A stretch of 64,000 nucleotides of DNA from Druceiella hillmani (taxonomy: Eukaryota; Arthropoda; Insecta; Lepidoptera; Hepialidae), in NCBI GenBank assembly GCA_039881145.1, contig JAYKKI010000064.1, forward strand, positions 4,645,001 to 4,709,000, written 5' to 3'. A program made the translations under genes and the position numbers. Of the stretch, positions 35,870 through 47,345 are shown one piece after another; the first letter of the stretch is position 1; every line of letters begins with the position of its first letter. A model generated the notes under the pieces. That model ran no database searches. It worked only from the letters and a program-made list of their open reading frames with translations, and was not told where the DNA came from.

Positions 35870-36800
35870 TATTCTTCTTCTTCGTCGTTTCTTCCTTTCT
35901 TCTCCATCATCTTGGCATAGCGGTCGTGGTCAGCATGTAGTATTGTTATGGGTGGCCATTGTCACTCGCCTCACAATGATCTGGGCTGTCCACCGCATCG
36001 ACGACTTTCCACATAGTCTAATGCCTTCCACTCTTCCCTGCACAACAATGCGCTCCATGAAGCTACTATCGCCATGCATGACGTGACAAAAAAATTTAAA
36101 ATCCAAGTGTTGATAGATGTTGCTTGATGCCGAGTTCTTGAAATATAGAGATATTCGTGCAGAACTCAATCCACGATACACCAAACATTTTTCTCCAGCA
36201 CCACATTTCCAGAGCGTCAATTTTGTTCTTCCCAAGTATTCGTTGTGTCCATGTCTCTGCGGCATAGAGAAATATGGGGAACATCCGAGTTCGAACGAGT
36301 CAGGTTTAATAGCCTCGCTAATGTTTCAGTCCCTCCATATTTTTTTAATTTATCCATAGGACAACTTGTCATCGCCATACGTCTCCTCATCTCATCCACG
36401 CATCCACCATTGTTAGAAATCAACGCTCCAAGATATACATATGACTGAACTACTTCACAGTTCGCTATTTAGATGACTTCGGGCGAGTTGCAGTCAGCGC
36501 GGTCAACAATCATCATTTTCGTTTTGGTGCGATTGATCTTTAAACCCAACTCGAGGCTTGCGTGCTCCGTGTTGAGAAGCAAGTCCGGCATGTGGCGTGC
36601 ATCATAAGCAAACAAGTTGCTTATGATGCACGCCACATGCACGTGTCATCTGCGTAGCACAAGTTAGATATTTTGTAGCCACCCATGCCAACGCCGCCCG
36701 TCCAGTTCTCCAGAGTAATTCTATTCATGAGCTCGGTTTGAACGTTGAACCGTAGTGGAAATATTGTACACCCTTGACAAACGCCAGCAAATATATTCTT
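35870..36800 (-). pseudogene. Truncated, frameshifted RTE-like reverse transcriptase
   Basis: Reading the minus strand from 36800 down gives RT domain order: GVCQGCTIFPLRFN (fingers/palm GxxQG motif), GGYKISNLCYADDT (catalytic YADD at about 36640-36660), LELGLKINRTKTKMMIV, YVYLGALISNNGG, then the C-terminal LYAAETWT, LEMWCWRKMFGVSW and FFCHVMHGDSSFMERIVVQG, ending with RWTAQI. This is the RTE/BovB-type non-LTR layout. The endonuclease and N-terminal RT are missing (5' truncation near 36800). A TAA interrupts the frame near 36472, several frameshifts split it, and a 24-bp inverted duplication sits just after YADD. The 3' end runs into a GAAGAA-rich tail near 35875. It is a dead copy; the family is recalled, not searched. 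Confidence 0.82.
36588..36640. repeat. 24-bp perfect inverted repeat inside the RT pseudogene
   Basis: Arms 36588-36611 and 36617-36640 are exact reverse complements with a five-base loop (ACAAG). The right-hand arm in the sense of the gene encodes normal RT sequence (AYDARHMPDL) while the other arm is an added inverted copy. It looks like a templated inverted duplication. Confidence 0.93.
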
Positions 36801-37198
36801 ATGTAATAAAACAACCCCTTCTAATAATTTGAAATATTTTTATTATTTATAATAATCTACTGCTCATGGCATCAAACTAAACAGGAGAACTTTTCAAATT
36901 TTTCATAACTTCCCAAACAAAGATTTTGCAGACACACAGATTAACACCAAATCCAAATAATGATGGAAATTTAATTTTTTATTATATATTAATAATATAT
37001 TTTTTTTTTATATATATTACAAATTTAATTTTTGTCTTTATTCCGGAATAAAATAATTATCTAATGCGCCACTAAATAGGAAAAAAACAATGTTTTCAAG
37101 AGATACGTTGTTTGCCCTGTTTGTTTTTTGTTTTTAAGTCAGCCAAAAATACATAAAACAATTATATAGCTAGAAATAAGGAGAAATATTGTTTAATC

Positions 37199-37202
<4 letters not shown>
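36801..37202. other. AT-rich, no gene seen
   Basis: Includes a TATTAATATAT/T-run low-complexity patch near 36980-37020. Confidence 0.5.

Positions 37203-37282
<80 letters not shown>
37203..37282. repeat. (TA)n microsatellite, ~80 bp
   Basis: Almost uninterrupted TA dinucleotides with a single CA near 37260. It directly abuts the SINE. Confidence 0.95.
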
Positions 37283-37284
37283 TC

Positions 37285-37435
37285 TCTTGTCGTTGACGTG
37301 CTGTGTTGGGTCGTGGTGTGTTGCTGTTGATCACAAGGCGTACGGCCTTTGACTACACGGTGCACAACAGAGATCCGGGTTCGATTACCGGTCTCGTAGC
37401 AATAAGTCTGCCATATGTATCAATTAGATACATTA
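37285..37435 (+). mobile_element. tRNA-derived SINE, plus strand
   Basis: TGATCACAAGGCG (A-box region, about 37328) and GGTTCGATTACC (B box, 37379-37390) lie about 50 bp apart. The 3' tail GTAGCAATAAGTCTGCC then ATATGTATCAATTAGATAC is the same as in the minus-strand copy at 7664-7850. The body is shorter than that copy between B box and tail. A 61-codon frame through it is not a gene. Confidence 0.72.
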
Positions 37436-37666
37436 AACTAGTACATAAATATTCTGCATATCTAAATATAAAAAAAATAAATAATTAAAAAAAAATAAAA
37501 TAAAATAAGAAAAAAACATAAAAAAATAAATAAACAAATAAAACGAGAGATATATATAATTAGTGTTATAACCTTGTTCTAACTTTCAGATAACCTTGCT
37601 ATTGTATAAATATATTACTGAGAATAATATCCATTTAATTTTATTACATACACCGAAACGATTGTA

Positions 37667-37671
<5 letters not shown>
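37436..37671. other. A-rich low-complexity sequence
   Basis: AAATAAA-rich stretch downstream of the SINE, possibly its degenerate tail. Confidence 0.4.

Positions 37672-37753
<82 letters not shown>
37672..37753. repeat. Compound (TG)n(TA)n(CA)n microsatellite
   Basis: TGTGTG, then TATATA with one AA interruption, then CACACA. The order makes the whole tract self-complementary, so it can extrude as a hairpin or cruciform of about 80 nt. Confidence 0.95.
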
Positions 37754-37756
<3 letters not shown>

Positions 37757-38239
37757 GTCGTTACGTGAACCGATAGATTAGCCGATTTCAGCTGAAGGAG
37801 TTCGTCTTTCAAATCGAAGATTTAACAAACTATTTCCCAGAAAGCATTTTCATACGTACCTAAAAATGAAAAACAAAATATTTGAAAGCTATTTCCTAAA
37901 TATTACGTCAATAAACTATTTACATTTAGAAATAAAACATTAATTTCCATTTCCGGTTTTATAAATTTTTTTTTCCATTTTTTGAGAGTTTCACCATCCA
38001 TCTTAAATATCGTAAAATATCATTCTTTCTGATCTCTTATGTCATTCTTTACATTACTCATTACATCTTAATATAATCCCTTCTTAACCCGCCGAAACCG
38101 GGCTCCATAGCTAGAACAAACAAACTCGCGAGCTGAGAGAGAACGCCCAAAATGCCTCAAGCTACAAGAACGGTAATCCATTTCTTTTAGTCTCATTTCA
38201 CATTTCTTGTAAGTGACTCACTCAATCCGAGTCCGGGGA
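37754..38239. other. No gene seen
   Basis: A short GC-richer patch (ACCCGCCGAAACCGGGCTCC) lies at 38087-38107, followed by CTAG; see rejected items. Confidence 0.45.
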
Positions 38240-38305
38240 ACTCTTTTGTGCTCCGGCTCAGTGGTTAACTCAGCTGAGCGCCTCTCGGTTCGATGCCCGT
38301 CCGAC
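38240..38305 (+). repeat. tRNA-like sequence (SINE head or tRNA pseudogene)
   Basis: CCGGCTCAGTGGTTA fits an internal A box and CGGTTCGATGCCC fits a B box, about 34 bp apart. The presumed acceptor strands do not pair and no full cloverleaf forms, so a functional tRNA is unlikely. No second copy is seen in the window. Confidence 0.4.
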
Positions 38306-38555
38306 AAAACAATTAGGATGCGGTCATTTTCGCCAAGTACGAATCGCTGGATTTAAAAAGCGATTAAGGGTATATGATCGTAATGAACGTGGGGGAGATA
38401 TAAGGCACATTGTAATTTAGCCGACTTGTGTTTATGTATAAAACAAACAATGCGTCACAGGCAATGAGGTCATCATTAAAATAACAGAGAGATTAAAAAG
38501 TTAGATCGTAAAATCGGAATGCGGTTTATAGTCGGTTCGTCACAACCAAATAGTA
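38306..38555. other. No gene seen
   Basis: Moderate-complexity sequence preceding the 174-bp satellite; nothing recognised. Confidence 0.4.
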
Positions 38556-40302
38556 GACACGATTTGGTTACCGAATGGTAGACACTAGTCAAGTGTTAAC
38601 TGAGTGATAGATAACCAGTCATTAGAGAAATAGGTTACATAGAAAATAAAGCGAAATACTTGGAATGAATATTACAGAACTTAACTGAAAATTTTGAAAT
38701 TAACTCAGATTTGGTGTCAATATTTTTATGACACAATTTGGTCACCAACTCGTAGACACTAGTCAAGTGTTAACTGAGTGATATATAATCAGTAATTAAA
38801 GAAATAGATCACATAGAAAATAAAGCAAAATACTTTGGAATGAATATTACAGAACCTAATTGAAAATTCTGAAATTAACTCAGATTTGGTGTCAATATTT
38901 TTATGACACAATTTGGTCACCAAATCGTACACACTAGTCAAGTGTTAACTGAGTGATAGATAATCAGTAATTAAAGAAATAGATCACATAGAAAATAAAG
39001 CAAAATACTTTGGAATGAATATTACAGAACCTAATTGAAAATTCTGAAATTAACTCAGATTTGGTGTCAATATTTTTATGACACGATTTGGTCACCAAAT
39101 CGTAGACACTAGTCAAGTGTTAACTGAGTGATAGATAATCAATAATTAGAGAAATAGATTGCATAGAAATAAAGCAAAATACTTTGAAATGAATATTACA
39201 GAACCTAACTGAAAATTCTGAAATTAACTCAGATTTGGGTGTCAATATTTTTATGACACAATTTGGTCACCAAATCGTAGACACTAGTCAAGTGTTAACT
39301 GAGTGATAGATAATCAATAATTAGAGAAATAGATTGCATAGAAATAAAGCAAAATACTTTGAAATGAATATTACAGAACCTAACTGAAAATTCTGAAATT
39401 AACTCAGATTTGGTGTCAATATTTTTATGACACGATTTGGTCACCAAATCGTAGACACTAGTCAAGTGTTAACTGAGTGATAGATAATCAATAATTAGAG
39501 AAATAGATTGCATAGAAATAAAGCAAAATACTTTGAAATGAATATTACAGAACCTAACTGAAAATTCTGAAATTAACTCAGATTTGGTGTCAATATTTTT
39601 ATGACACGATTTGGTCACCAAATCGTAGACACTAGTCAAGTGTTAACTGAGTGATAGATAATCAATAATTAGAGAAATAGATTGCATAGAAATAAAGCAA
39701 AATACTTTGAAATGAATATTACAGAACCTAACTGAAAATTCTGAAATTAACTCAGATTTGGTGTCAATATTTTTATGACACGATTTGGTCACCAAATCGT
39801 AGACACTAGTCAAGTGTTAACTGAGTGATAGATAATCAATAATTAGAGAAATAGATTGCATAGAAATAAAGCAAAATACTTTGAAATGAATATTACAGAA
39901 CCTAACTGAAAATTCTGAAATTAACTCAGATTTGGGTGTCAATATTTTTATGACACAATTTGGTCACCAAATCGTAGACACTAGTCAAGTGTTAACTGAG
40001 TGATAGATAATCAATAATTAGAGAAATAGATTGCATAGAAATAAAGCAAAATACTTTGAAATGAATATTACAGAACCTAACTGAAAATTCTGAAATTAAC
40101 TCAGATTTGGTGTCAATATTTTTATGACACGATTTGGTCACCAAATCGTAGACACTAGTCAAGTGTTAACTGAGTGATAGATAATCAATAATTAGAGAAA
40201 TAGATTGCATAGAAATAAAGCAAAATACTTTGAAATGAATATTACAGAACCTAACTGAAAATTCTGAAATTAACTCAGATTTGGGTGTCAATATTTTTAT
40301 CT
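38556..40302. repeat. Satellite, ~174 bp monomer, ten copies
   Basis: ACACTAGTCAAGTGTTAACT recurs with starts at about 38581, 38755, 38930, 39105, 39280, 39454, 39628, 39802, 39977 and 40151. Copies 4-10 are nearly identical, while the first differs most (TTGGTTACCGAATGG). Most monomers carry the palindrome CGATTTGGTCACCAAATCG (for example 39084-39102). Some monomers alternate by a single G (GATTTGGTGTC / GATTTGGGTGTC) and by CACAATTT / CACGATTT. Confidence 0.97.
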
Positions 40303-41998
40303 CTAGAGAAATAATCAGGAAAATTTTATTGGGTCATGTTAAAATTCAGTTGCAAAAATTTTTTCATTAATTTTCTAAGATGAACGAGAAAAAAAATTGC
40401 GGTTAAAAGATAGCCAATAACAATTTTATTTAATGTCATTTCGTGTAAATTACATTAACAAACATTTCGGTCAAATCTTAACTACTGTTGCTTTCTACTA
40501 CTGATAGCTTTCTTTTTGTGCATCTATTGTTTCAATAAACGAAATTAATGGTTTAACAAAGTTTAAACTTTTAGATTCACTTTTAAATACCGACAACACA
40601 TTTCCACAAGTTTACTTTCACTCATCATAAACAAATCATACTCTGGTGCGAACGCTATCAGCTGGTTTATCGGTTGAATACCACAAGTAATTGGAGAGTT
40701 CCAATATAATTCGGTCCTAGAGGGTGATATAGCAAAAACGTGATGATTTCATGGACGCAGGAAATTGTCAGATATGAAGAATTAAACTTAACTTAATAAT
40801 AAACGGCATAAATTTTTCCTTTTAATAACCGGAAAATAAATTTCATGACCGCAATGTCTCTCTTAATTTGCAATGAATGGGATCCTAGCATACCCAAAAG
40901 GAAATTGGTAGGAAACAAAAAGGGAAAGTAACCAGTATGGTTACTTTCTCTCATAGACAGATATTGGAGGAACGTTTTTTGCACTGCTTTAATCATCAAC
41001 GTGTATATGGCTTCGTATGAGCTCCAAATAATGGAGTCAGATTCTGATAGGCTCTGAATGAATTGGACAGCAGGCGAATTAATGACATGGATTAAAAATC
41101 ATATGAATTATATAAATACGATTGTAATTTTAACATTAATATCAAACATAATTAGGTCAAATTGATATAAAATATCAATTCGACAGGAGAAAATTGGCGA
41201 ATAACCGCTATTTGGTCCTTTAACCAACAAATAACTTTATCCATCTAATACTGGATATATTCTGCTAATATTAGTTATCTGACAGTTAAGTGTAATTTAA
41301 CTGAAAACTCTGAATATGCTGAATGGATTTACTAAAATATTTTTATTAATTTTCTGTTATGTTTGTGTCTTTTTATTAATGTCTTCTTATTAATTTTTTG
41401 TTAAAATATCCCTAATAACAATTTTCTTTTAATGTCGTGTAAATGACATTATATAAATAAAGTATATTTATATAGTATTAATTAGAGTTTACTCGTTATG
41501 AATCGATTTTCGCATATAGCGCCCGGTATGAAGTTTTATGAGGAGTAAAATCAGAACTTCAGAGGGTAGGAAGTTCAGAGAGTCAAAAAAAGTGTAACCG
41601 TTAGGTGGCCTCTCCGCGCAACATTTCTGTGCATCTTTAAAGTTAACTATATCAATATGTTTATTTTACATTTTCTTACGGCGTAATCGCAATGACGGAG
41701 TGTGACACACATATTGGCATTTTCTTATGGAGTAATCGCAATGACGGAGTGTGACATACACAGTTTACTGTCGTTCGCTTATATCAAGATGTAATCATTA
41801 AATGTCATCATGTGTGAATATTTGGTGTCTTCTATCCAACAAAATTAAAAAGTCTCTTTTAATTTTAACTTCTTAGTCTGACGTTACTCAATGTTTTTAA
41901 TTTTGTTGTATAAATTTGATGTTGTTCATTTTACTTGAAAATAATGATATTATCAGCATTTTTTTATTAAAGAATTTTACATTTACATTTAATGATAT
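40303..41998. other. No gene; one 55-bp direct duplication
   Basis: At about 41675-41765 the unit AATCGCAATGACGGAGTGTG occurs twice 53 bp apart. Otherwise AT-rich without a recognised feature. Confidence 0.5.

Positions 41999-42089
<91 letters not shown>
41999..42089. repeat. (TA)n microsatellite, ~90 bp
   Basis: TA dinucleotides with one TTTA interruption near 42052. Plus-strand YIYIYI frames are produced by the repeat. Confidence 0.96.
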
Positions 42090-42092
<3 letters not shown>

Positions 42093-42398
42093 TGTTATCT
42101 ATTTTATACATTTAAAGACTGACACGCATAATTTTTTTTACTCTTTTTTTAGAAGATTATCTCAAATTTTTCTGAAGTATTCGCAGGGACAACATCAATA
42201 CTAGAAAAACAAGTAGATGAAGGTTCAGGGACTTGGACTTTGAAGATAAATGTCGCAAGCCAAATATTTAGTGACTAAAACAACAGTTCAACTTTGTGTC
42301 AGAGTCCACTTGGAATGCCATTTTTTAAGTTATTTGATGTGAATTTTACAATTTATTATTGTTGGAAAATTGGAATTTATTAAAAGCCACGTAAAAAT
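42090..42398. other. No gene seen
   Basis: Nothing recognised. Confidence 0.5.
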
Positions 42399-42880
42399 TT
42401 TCACAGGTAGACCTACTATATTTATCATAAGATTTCTTGACACTTTACAGGTAGACCTATTATATTTATCACACGATTTTTTGACACTTTACAGGTACCC
42501 CTACTATATTTATCACACAATTTTTTAACACTTTACAGGTAGACATATTATATTTGTCACACGATTTTTTGACACTTCATAGCTTGACCTACTATATTTA
42601 TTACACGATTTCTTGACACTTTACAGGTAGACTTACTATATTTCTCATACGATTTATTGACACTTTACAGGTAGACCAACTATATTTATCATACGATTTC
42701 TTGACATTTCACAGGCAGACCTATTACATTTATCACACGATTTTTTGACATTTTATAGGCAGACATACTATATTTATCACACGATTTCTTGACACTTTAC
42801 AAGTAGACTTACTATATTTGTCATACGATTTCTTGACACTTTACAGGTAGACCTACTATATTTGTCACACGATTTCTTGG
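42399..42880. repeat. Tandem array, 44-45 bp unit, eleven copies
   Basis: Each unit reads approximately TTGACACTTTACAGGTAGAC, then CTACTATATTTATCACACGAT. Units differ by a few substitutions, with little length change. Confidence 0.95.
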
Positions 42881-44199
42881 GAATTTTCGCATATAAGAAG
42901 ACTATACTTACGAGTATGGTTAGGATACGATAAGATGTAAATAAGAGATTGAAGGTAGTTCTGTAGCTTGTCCAAAAATGGAGATGAGAAATTGAAGGTA
43001 GTACTGTAGCTTGTTTAAAGTATGAAGGAGTAACATGACAGCATTGAAACAGAGGGAATGTAGTCTGAAAGCGTTGAAGAAAATAATGTTCTTGATTAAT
43101 TTCCCATTTATGTAGACGATAACCATTTTTTTCATATTTTCTTTTCCTTTATTACATTAGTCAAAACATTTTCTTTTAGAATAATACATGAAAATAAAAA
43201 TAAAAGAATAATACATTAAAATATAAATTGTTAATAATAAAAATTTCGGGCCAAGATTATTTAAAAAAAAACAAAATTCGATTTAAAAAATACCCTTACT
43301 ACGAGTATGTAGTAACGGCTGTCACTTTGTTTTCATACATCAAATTTATCACCTCTCGTTATGCGTTCCTTTTTGCTTTTGCAATTTTGTATTTTTTGAG
43401 TTCGGTTTTTTTATGTTAATTATTGTTTATTGTTAGCACATTAAACGTTTAGTGTTACTAATAATAGCAATTAAATAACAAAAATTATAACAATCACTTT
43501 CTTGTTTAGTATAAAAAACACACATCGCTTGGGAACTATTTTTGAAATCGTTTTTATATAAATAACAATTGCGACCGGAAATAATTTTTTTAATGTATAT
43601 CGTCTTTAATGTATATTTTTTATTTAATAACTAATAAACATAGAAATTTTTGCTGGTGCTAAATTACATTTGTTTTTATTTTTTATTATAATATTTCGTT
43701 ACTCCCAACAATTTTACCTTTGACATTTTAAACTAATTATGGATTTATTCTATTTGGTGGCCGCCATTTTGTACCAGCATTTAAAAATTTCAATTTTAGA
43801 TAGAAGATTTATAATTATCAAACCAGGAAAATTATTTTTCTTAAAAAAAACTTTAATTATTATTACATTATATTATAGTACATTATTATTACATTTTAAA
43901 GATACTTTTTTTAACGATTTTCATTTAAAAAACTGTAGATTTTTGAAATAGCAACTAGTAGTTATATCTGGTATTAGAACTAATAGAAAATTATTAAAAA
44001 TCAATATAACTGGTTCTAAGGTTCTATATTTTTCCGAGCTTATCAAATATCTCTTTTGTCTATTATTGTCCGTCTTTAGTTTTTTGTTCTACTATAGTCT
44101 TCAAGTGCCTTAAACTTAATAATATGTCTTAATCAAATTTAAGAGGCAGATATATCTTCTTAAGACAAATACATATAAAAAGTAAAGCAAGTTAAAAAA
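42881..44199. other. No gene; one ~45-bp duplication
   Basis: GAAGGTAGT-CTGTAGCTTGT is duplicated at about 42951 and 42996. Open frames of 63-71 codons have no domain. Confidence 0.5.
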
Positions 44200-44638
44200 A
44201 CTTGTCAAGCACGAGTGGGATTCGCCCTACGAGGGTTTCGTATACATTTAGGAATTTAAAAACATTTAATGATACGTAATATTCCTATTAATCTATTATC
44301 AAAATTTTATTTTTTTAGAACGAAAATATATGGCCTACTGTATCTTTAACAGGCGCAAATTTAAAAAAAATTTTTTTGTTTGATATAAATTCAGATTAAC
44401 ATTTTTTCTTTACCTATGCTGTTCTTGGTTCTTGCCAAATTTCACGATTCAATCTCAACAGGAAGTACCCTATAGGTTTTGATTTATTTGCGAGTATCAA
44501 TATGTTTTTGTTACCTCCTAAGTTAACTTGGTACCTCCACGCGTTCCTGAGAAAAAGGGCCTTGACAGAGAGACATATGGCTACCCGTGATTATAATTAA
44601 AATGGATGACGGAATTACAGACCCTAGTTCGATAATTT
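44200..44638 (+). repeat. Dispersed repeat family 1, copy 2
   Basis: Collinear with 14105-14636: GTCAAGCACGAGTGG, CTACGAGGGTTTCG, TTTAGAACGAAAATAT, GGAAGTACCCTATAGG, CTCCACGCGTTCCTGAG, AAAAAGGGCCTTGACAG. The TAAGGGTT end found in copy 1 is missing. Confidence 0.65.
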
Positions 44639-46524
44639 CATTACATAAAGAAGTTTTTTTTTAATAATATCTTGAAACAATATCACTTTTTTTTCAAATA
44701 AATCTCATATTTTATTATAAAAAGAGAATAAAGTTTATATCGTAACAAATATTTCAATAATTATTATTATTTTACATAAATTTTACGACGATAATATGAT
44801 GTACATTAAATTAGTTACAAATAAACAATTCGCAATAAAGAAATTTCACTTCCAATTCGTGGATTTACGCGCATATTACTTATACGAGCCGAACCATAAA
44901 TTTAAATAATTTTTTTTACATAAATCGATCGAATTCCCTCTCTGTTGGTGGTCTAACATATGTTTTATCACTATAATTTGTTATTTTTTATTCTTACCAT
45001 AAATTGTACACGAATTCGTCACATTAACATACATAAAATAACTGAGTTATCTCCATATAGAAAACCATCAATAACCAAAAGGAATCGAATCTTGACAAGC
45101 GCCATTGATCGTGGTGATTTAAGCTAATGTAAAGTGAAAAAATTGCATTTCAAATTATGGGAAGAACTCATTTTGTTATTTAATTTTTTTTTTCTCAATA
45201 AAAATCACATCATAAATAAAAACAAATTAACTGTACATGTCAGTTCAAGTTAAAAGTTAAAAGGTTAAAAAATATTTAAAATAATAACACTGTTTAATAA
45301 TAAGATCCGTTATATTGACAGGGAATTATACATAATATAAATTATAGTGTCATATTTTCTTGCAAAATCCATATATGTACCCATGTCTTGTATTATTATG
45401 TTTTATTTAACCCATAAATACTACACCTTTGTCCGTGGTACATTAATAATATGTGGGGTCCATATAGACAACCATTTTTGGACATCTCATTGTATAGTAA
45501 AATAACTTTGTTATTTTCTTTTTTTTGCTTTATTTAACTTTTTGCTAAAATAAGTAAAATATTAACGCGGTAACTGAAATAACTAACAGTTATCTATTTT
45601 CCAAAATACTCTTATTACTACCCTACAGTTTATTTATTTACTTTGATAAATAAGTATCATCTGGCCAATTTATTTCTGTCCAATCATTTATACAAGACAA
45701 GTAAATGATAGAACATTAAAACAACAAAATGTGATATTTCTTTTGAGAAAAAATAAAAAAAAAAGCAAAAAATATTATCATTTTGATTTGTCAGGAAGGG
45801 GGTTTTGGGCCACGATTAACGGGTAAGAAAAGTAAGGAGAAATATTAAAAGACAGGGTTATGAAAAGATATGGAATAGGGAAATCCAAGAAAGCTATGGT
45901 ACAATTTTTCCGACTACTTTGAAATATTTTAATGGGATCTGAAAGTCTGGTGTCAAAGTCGAGTTTCTTTCATAATTTGACAGCATAAGCATGCTATGTT
46001 TGGAGATAGGAACGTGAGAAGTAAATTGTCAGAAAAAAGACTAAATCTGGTATCGGACAGAAAGAGTGTAAATCTGGTAAGATTATAAAAGATTATATAT
46101 CATATGTTGCGATAAAAAACAAAAAAAGTTATCATTGGTATTTTTTTTTTTTAAATAAAATATGATATTATTGATGAAATCCTTAACTTATAATAGGGAA
46201 GGTTTAAAAAATGTCTTCAAATTTTTTAAAATTTTTTTTGACACATGACATGTCAGGTAAAGTTTAAGAAGAATAGTATTTTTACTTACTTCACTCACCA
46301 TGCTTCTTTTCTACGTATTTAGAGGGGTTGATGGTAATCAGAAAATGATTCCATAAATTTGTCCCACAAATCATGAATATGAACAAATGGATCTCCTTTC
46401 TTTCTTGTCTAGTTACGCGAATATAAAATCTTAAACAATTATTTACAAACGAAAATCATTTTAAACGCTAAATCTTCACAAATATTCCAAATTCCAAAAA
46501 ATTCTGTTGAAAATCCTTTTTTCC
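44639..46524. other. AT-rich, no gene seen
   Basis: Nothing recognised. Confidence 0.5.
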
Positions 46525-46561
46525 CATGGCTGTAAACAAATTATATTTGTTTAAAGCCATG
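46525..46561. repeat. 16-bp inverted repeat with 5-nt loop
   Basis: CATGGCTGTAAACAAA and TTTGTTTAAAGCCATG pair with one mismatch around loop TTATA. Isolated hairpin without a known role. Confidence 0.8.
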
Positions 46562-47029
46562 AGTTGAAATAAAGCTGTGTAAATTTTAATTTGTATTTGG
46601 TATTTAAAGCCGAGTCAAAAATGTGTTATGTCTCAGGTCCGTATGAACCCGTATAACATTTAAAAGTTAAATATTCAGCTTATAAGTTTTTGACTTCTTA
46701 TCAAAACACTCCCCACAAATAATCCTTTTATCAAACTAAAGCATTTGCTTTAACCGCATTCAATGTATGAATAATGCACGCAATTTATTTAATTACCCAG
46801 AGAATAATTTACCTATGCTATAATTTACCCAGAGAAAATCAATTATGACTTATTTTCAGACTTTTAAAAACCCGTTATAAATATTTAAAAAAAAATTAAT
46901 TTTTTTAATTTTTTTTCTAGGTAAGGTAATTTAGGTTTGGAAATGATTAAAAAGATTAAAAAAACATTTTCACAAGAAACTGCCAAATTCCAAATTCCAT
47001 TCAAAAACAATTCAATGGGTTAGGCGATA
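46562..47029. other. AT-rich, no gene seen
   Basis: TTTACCTATGCTATAATTTA and ACCCAGAGAA motifs repeat locally near 46795-46830; otherwise nothing recognised. Confidence 0.45.
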
Positions 47030-47345
47030 GACACCAGACGCGCACGCGCGCTAAAAACTGTCAAACGTGTATTGCGCTCGCGTTATGAGTATCGCATATT
47101 AAATACAGTTTAAAATGTAACTATGTAAATAAATCTAACAAATCGATTTTCAACCCATTCTAATCGTCGTATCGATTTCAAACTTTGCAAACTTATGCCA
47201 TTCTGATGACAATATAGCGATATGGTACCATCGAGCTGATATGATGATGGAAGAGGAAGGTTCTCATAGGAACTTCTCAATAACTAACAGTAAACTCGTC
47301 GAGTTTGGACTCGTCTCACTTATCTTAATGAGTATGTTGCGTTAA
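47030..47345. repeat. Probable lepidopteran dispersed repeat
   Basis: The run from TTATGCCATTCTGATGACAA through ATGGTACCATCGAGCTGAT and GATGATGGAAGAGGAAGG to CATAGGAACT recalls a repeat found widely in noctuid and other lepidopteran sequences. There is no second copy in the window, so this call rests on memory alone. A CpG-rich patch (GACGCGCACGCGCGC) lies at its left. Confidence 0.35.

Noticed and set aside
38087..38125. CCCG...CGGG hairpin followed by CTAG as a Helitron end
   Set aside because: The base after CTAG is A, the hairpin is only four base pairs and no matching 5' end or second copy is seen.
38240..38305. Functional tRNA gene
   Set aside because: A- and B-box-like sequences exist, but acceptor and anticodon stems do not pair into a cloverleaf.
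38556..40302. Hammerhead motif within the 174-bp satellite
   Set aside because: No CTGAnGA...GAAA arrangement with flanking complementary stems was found in the monomer on either strand.
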